64,000 bases of DNA from Stappia sp. (GTDB taxonomy: Bacteria; Pseudomonadota; Alphaproteobacteria; Rhizobiales; Stappiaceae), in NCBI RefSeq assembly GCF_040110915.1, contig NZ_CP157793.1, positions 756,939-820,938 of the forward strand. Reading direction: 5' to 3'. The position numbers and the translations under genes were made by a program. The notes beneath the pieces are model-generated. The model saw only the letters and a list, made by a program, of their open reading frames with translations, did not search any database and was not told where the DNA came from. Position 1 is the stretch's first letter, and each line of letters starts with the position of its first letter. Of the stretch, positions 60,675-64,000 are shown one piece after another.

Positions 60675-61718
60675 ATGTCCGCCACTCCCTCCGACACCTC
60701 GACCAATCCCGTCCTCGTCGAGGTCACGCGCGGCGGTGCCGTCGAAAGCCGGCATCGCGGCGCGATCGCGGTGGTCGACGCGGCCGGCGCGCCGCTCGCG
60801 ACGGTGGGCGACGTCACGGCGCCCGTCTTTCCCCGCTCGGCGGTCAAGGCGCTTCAGGCGCTGCCGCTGCTGGAATCGGGTGCGGCCGAAGCGCTCGATC
60901 TGAGCGACGCGGAACTGGCGCTCGCCTGCGCCTCGCACAATGGCGAGGCGATCCATGTCAACGCCGCGCGCGTCATGCTGATGAAGGCGGGCCTCGACGA
61001 GGACGCGCTCGAATGCGGGAGCCAGTGGCCGCGCCGGATGCAGGATGTGGCGAGGCTGCACCGCGCCGATGCCCATCCCGGTCCCCTGCACAACAATTGC
61101 TCGGGCAAGCACGCGGGCTTCCTGGGGCTGGCGCGCACGCTCGGCGTGCCGACGCGCGGCTACGTCGAGCCCGATCACCCGGTGCAGCGCGAGGTGCGCA
61201 TCGCGCTGGAGGAGATGACCGGCGCGGCCCTCGACCACGCGCCCTGCGGCATCGACGGCTGTTCGATCCCGACCTATGCGGTGCCGCTCGACCGGCTGGC
61301 GCGGGCCTTTGCCTGCTTTGGAACCGGGGAGGGGCTCGCGCCGTTGCGCGCCGAGGCCGCCGACCGGCTCTATCATGCCTGCACCGCCCATCCGGAGATG
61401 GTCGCCGGGACGGAACGCTTCTGCACCGAGGTGATGCGCGCCTTCGCCGGCCGCGTCTTCGTCAAGACGGGGGCGGAGGGCGTGTTCGTCGCCTCGATCC
61501 CCGAGCGCGGACTGGGCGTTGCTCTCAAATGCGACGACGGCGCGACCCGGGCGGCCGAGACGATGATGGCCGAGACGCTGGCGCGGCTGCTCGCGCTGTC
61601 CGACGACGAAGCCTCGGCGCTGGCGCACTGGCGGCGCCCGCAGCTCAGCAACTGGGTCGGCCGCTCCGTCGGCGAGATCCGTCCCGTCGACGCGGCCTTT
61701 GCCGGTCTGGAAGGCTGA
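60675..61718 (+). CDS. Type III L-asparaginase (Rhizobium etli ReAV-like)
   Basis: A 347-residue enzyme of the plant/rhizobial type unrelated to bacterial types I and II; it hydrolyses asparagine to aspartate and ammonia. It has the Ser-x-x-Lys pair at 55-58 (FPRSAVKALQALP), Ser 87 in CASHNGE, the Cys block LHNNCSGKHAGFLGLA, and APCGIDGCSIPTYAVPL. These match the two Ser-Lys tandems and zinc-ligand Cys of the characterised R. etli enzyme. The start at 60675 is 5 bases after the aminotransferase stop. Confidence 0.92.
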   Translation: MSATPSDTSTNPVLVEVTRGGAVESRHRGAIAVVDAAGAPLATVGDVTAPVFPRSAVKALQALPLLESGAAEALDLSDAELALACASHNGEAIHVNAARVMLMKAGLDEDALECGSQWPRRMQDVARLHRADAHPGPLHNNCSGKHAGFLGLARTLGVPTRGYVEPDHPVQREVRIALEEMTGAALDHAPCGIDGCSIPTYAVPLDRLARAFACFGTGEGLAPLRAEAADRLYHACTAHPEMVAGTERFCTEVMRAFAGRVFVKTGAEGVFVASIPERGLGVALKCDDGATRAAETMMAETLARLLALSDDEASALAHWRRPQLSNWVGRSVGEIRPVDAAFAGLEG

Positions 61719-61760
61719 GTCTCGAGGGCTGAGTTTCGGGTGCTGGTTTTCGGGGGCCGG

Positions 61761-63182
61761 TCAGCGCACCAGATTGTCGCGGATGGCGAGGTGGTCGAAA
61801 CCGTCCGCCGCTCCGCCGCGCGTGAGGTCGCCGGTCGCGGCCTCCGTCCAGCGGTAGCCGACGACGGCGCCCTTGTCCGCGCCGGAGATCAGGTTGCTGG
61901 CGATCACCGCCGGCCCGGCCCCCTCCACGACCGTGACGGCGACGCCGGTGGGCGCGCCGCGCACCACATTGGAGGTCGCGGAGACATCGCGCAGGTATTC
62001 GCCCCAGCCCATGTGCAGGCCGAAGCGCGCGACACTGTCGACCACATTGCCGGTGAGCACCGTGTCGGCCTCCACGGCGATGCCGATGCCAAAACCCTGC
62101 ACCTCGGCCGGATAGGGACCGGTGTTGACGATGTTGCGCACCAGATTGCCGCTGCAATTGGCGAGCCGTCCGCCATCGAGGAAATTGGCGATGGAGATCC
62201 CGATGGCGCCGCCGTCGACCAGATTGTCGGCGATCACCGCGCCCTGGAAGCCGAATTCCGAATAGATCGCCGTTTCGCCCGACCGGAGGCAGGAATTTCC
62301 CTGGATCACGATGTTGGAGCCGGCGTTGGAGCGGATCGCGGAGAACGCGCAATCGGTGACGCGGTTCCCCCGCACGACGACGCCGTGGGCGCGAAACACG
62401 TTGATGCCATTGCCGTTCTGCCCCGTCCCGCCGCTGCGCGCGGCGATCCGCTCGATCCGGTTGCCGGAGACGAGCGAGCCGTCCTCGCCGGCCTGCCAGC
62501 GGTAGACGAGGATGCCTGCGTTGCCGCAGTCGTGGACGTGGTTGTCGGTGATCGACAGGCCCGTGGCCTCGATGGAGCGGATGCCGGCATCGCCCGCACC
62601 GGAAATCCGGTTGCCGAGGATGCGCCCGCCGCAGCGGTCGAGGGCGAGCGCCGACTTGGCGCTGCCTGTGATGGCGCAGCCCGCGATCTCCAGATCGTCG
62701 ACATCGACGAAATGCAGCAGCGCCGGCGTGTATTCGCCGAGCAGGCGATTGCCGCCGTCGAAGCGGATGCCCTCCAGTCCGACCGCCGCGCCCTTCTCGC
62801 AATAGAGCAGATGCCCGCCGCCGCCCTGGTAGTCGAAGCGCGTCTGGCCGGGCAGGCCGACGAGACGAATGCCCGACGGCAGCCGCAGATTGGCGACCGT
62901 GTAGCGCCCGCCGGGCAGGAACAGCGCGCGGCCCCGGCTCGCGGCCGCGTCGATCGCGGTTTGCAGCAGCCGGCTCTGGTCGTCGCTCGCGTTGGGGCGC
63001 ACGCCGAACTCCGCGACATCGATGGTGCCGCGCAGATCGGCGACCCGCACCGCGGCGCGCGCCGGCGGCGCGGAGGCCGCAAGCGCGGCGAGGCCCCCGG
63101 TCAGCATCGCGCGACGGGACAGCGCGGGCCCGGACAAATCAGCGAAACGCGATCTGAAGCGTGCGGATATGGGTCGGTTCAT
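61761..63182 (-). CDS. Tat-exported parallel beta-helix repeat protein (TIGR03808-like)
   Basis: A 473-residue protein. A twin-arginine signal (SRRAMLTGG at residues 22-30) is followed by an Ala-rich hydrophobic stretch to about residue 43. The rest is a right-handed beta-helix like pectate lyase: VAEFGVRPNASDDQSRLLQTAID near the start, then many xxxxGNxIxxxx turns (ITDNHVHDCGNAGILV, VSGNRIERIA, VVRGNRVTDCAFSAIRSN). It fits the alphaproteobacterial family of twin-arginine translocated repeat proteins of unknown function; a polysaccharide ligand or lyase activity is possible. ATG 63182 has AAGGAGG upstream. It is probably co-transcribed with the DUF1131-like lipoprotein gene. Confidence 0.85.
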   Translation of the reverse strand: MNRPISARFRSRFADLSGPALSRRAMLTGGLAALAASAPPARAAVRVADLRGTIDVAEFGVRPNASDDQSRLLQTAIDAAASRGRALFLPGGRYTVANLRLPSGIRLVGLPGQTRFDYQGGGGHLLYCEKGAAVGLEGIRFDGGNRLLGEYTPALLHFVDVDDLEIAGCAITGSAKSALALDRCGGRILGNRISGAGDAGIRSIEATGLSITDNHVHDCGNAGILVYRWQAGEDGSLVSGNRIERIAARSGGTGQNGNGINVFRAHGVVVRGNRVTDCAFSAIRSNAGSNIVIQGNSCLRSGETAIYSEFGFQGAVIADNLVDGGAIGISIANFLDGGRLANCSGNLVRNIVNTGPYPAEVQGFGIGIAVEADTVLTGNVVDSVARFGLHMGWGEYLRDVSATSNVVRGAPTGVAVTVVEGAGPAVIASNLISGADKGAVVGYRWTEAATGDLTRGGAADGFDHLAIRDNLVR

Positions 63183-63277
63183 GCCGGAACGTCCTCCTTG
63201 CCCCTGATGGAGCAAGAGCGATGCCGCCGGCGATGTCCCGGATCGGGACGCGGCCCGAAGCCGATCCGGCCGGGCTT

Positions 63278-63862
63278 CTAGGACGCGCTCCAGATGATGC
63301 GCTGGAGCGCGGCCCCGCGCAGCTTGTCGCTTGCCGGCAGCCGGTCGAAGGGGCCGTCGTACTGCGAGATCGCGTAGACGAGCGTGACCCGCTGCGAGCC
63401 CCGGGCCTTGCAGATCGCCATGCCGCGCCACAGGCTCTTTCCGACGCGGCAATCGCCGAGCGCGCTGCCCACCTCCGCGAAGGTCATGCCGATCCGTTCG
63501 CCGTTCGGACCCTCCAGGTGATGGGTGACGCCATGCACCTCGCGGATCTTGCCCCCCGCGCCCTTGAAGACCTGCAGAACCTGGAAGCCGTCGGAATTGA
63601 AGGCGCCGATGGCCCATTCGGTGCGCGTTTCGGTCGCCGACTGGAAGCCCTCCGTGGTGAACCCCGGCAGGGCCTGCTGAATGGCCTTTTGCGAATAGGG
63701 GGTGTCGGCGGTCAGTCCTCCGGCGCCCTGCTCGGTGATCTTGACGAGCGTGACGTCGGACGTGCGGGCGATCTGGACGGGACCGCCGTCGAGCGTGGGC
63801 GAGCAGGCGGCAAGCGCCAGGAGCGCCAGCGGGGCGAGGAGGGGAGACAGGCGTGAGCGCAT
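63278..63862 (-). CDS. DUF1131-like lipoprotein (YfeY type)
   Basis: A 194-residue exported lipoprotein with signal peptide and lipobox LAAC (Cys 20). The mature part (VTLVKITEQGAGGLTADTPY, RIGMTFAEVGSALGDCRVGKSLWRGMAICKARGSQRVTLVYA) resembles the RpoE-regulated lipoprotein family typified by E. coli YfeY. Two Cys (in DCRVG and ICKARG) could form a disulfide. Function unknown, probably envelope-related. It lies upstream of the TIGR03808-like gene on the same strand. Beyond 63863 no further gene is visible to the window end. Confidence 0.85.
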   Translation of the reverse strand: MRSRLSPLLAPLALLALAACSPTLDGGPVQIARTSDVTLVKITEQGAGGLTADTPYSQKAIQQALPGFTTEGFQSATETRTEWAIGAFNSDGFQVLQVFKGAGGKIREVHGVTHHLEGPNGERIGMTFAEVGSALGDCRVGKSLWRGMAICKARGSQRVTLVYAISQYDGPFDRLPASDKLRGAALQRIIWSAS

Positions 63863-64000
63863 GGCATCTCTCGAAAGGGTGTGTGGACGGGCACGCAGCG
63901 GCGCCCCGTGGACCGAAGGAGTTGCAGCCCGATAGCATTGTCGCGCGGTCGGAGAAAGCCCCGGCCGGTCGCCCGGTCGCGTTGCGGCCGCGTCCCGATG

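Overview
The window is about 64 kb of very GC-rich DNA from a purple phototrophic alphaproteobacterium. The main evidence is a compact photosynthesis gene cluster filling the first ~22.9 kb. It holds reaction-centre and LH1 genes (pufMLABQ), chlorophyllide reductase (bchXYZ), bchC, Mg-chelatase genes (bchID) with bchO, carotenoid genes (crtE, F, D, C, B, I), dxs and a cobalamin-domain AerR/PpaA-like regulator. Alanine-racemase-fold ornithine decarboxylase, homospermidine synthase and a Tat-exported TIGR03808-type protein also fit Alphaproteobacteria. I cannot settle the genus; Rhizobiales or Rhodobacterales-like lineages both fit. No insertion sequence, phage gene or CRISPR array was seen.

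Layout. 1-10.1 kb is the minus-strand superoperon crtE-crtF-bchC-bchX-bchY-bchZ-pufQ-pufB-pufA-pufL-pufM, with pufM running off the left edge. 10.2-12.7 kb is crtD-crtC on the plus strand. 12.7-19.5 kb is the minus-strand operon bchI-bchD-bchO-crtI-crtB plus a small membrane protein. 19.7-22.9 kb is dxs and the AerR/PpaA-like gene. TGT-N12-ACA palindromes, the PpsR/CrtJ target, lie in front of bchC, between crtE and crtD, and between bchI and dxs, so the whole pathway from isoprenoid precursor to pigment appears to be under one redox/light repressor.

23-34.4 kb carries an Lrp/AsnC regulator, tRNA-Pro(CGG), tRNA-Gln(TTG), a soluble globin-coupled chemoreceptor, a two-gene NAD-type formate dehydrogenase whose beta subunit is a fused NuoE-NuoF protein, a LysR regulator and a dGTPase-like HD hydrolase. 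34.4-36.2 kb has no convincing gene but contains short tandem repeats and a minus-strand terminator with no gene in front of it.

36.2-42.5 kb is the most unusual part. A YcaO protein and a SARP/BTAD-TPR regulator (plus strand) face a 132-residue unrecognised protein and an animal-type heme peroxidase (minus strand). It resembles a peptide-modification locus but lacks the standard TOMM partner genes.

43-64 kb is housekeeping and signalling. It holds a sigma-54 response regulator, an NhaP antiporter with a cyclic-nucleotide-binding domain, an EamA transporter, a YiiX-like cysteine hydrolase, malate synthase G, a PilZ protein, a two-component system divergent from a seven-EF-hand secreted protein, polyamine genes (ornithine decarboxylase and homospermidine synthase), an aminotransferase with a type III asparaginase, the TIGR03808-like protein and a DUF1131-like lipoprotein. 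Intergenic regions through the accessory half are repeatedly built of 13-25 bp degenerate tandem repeats.
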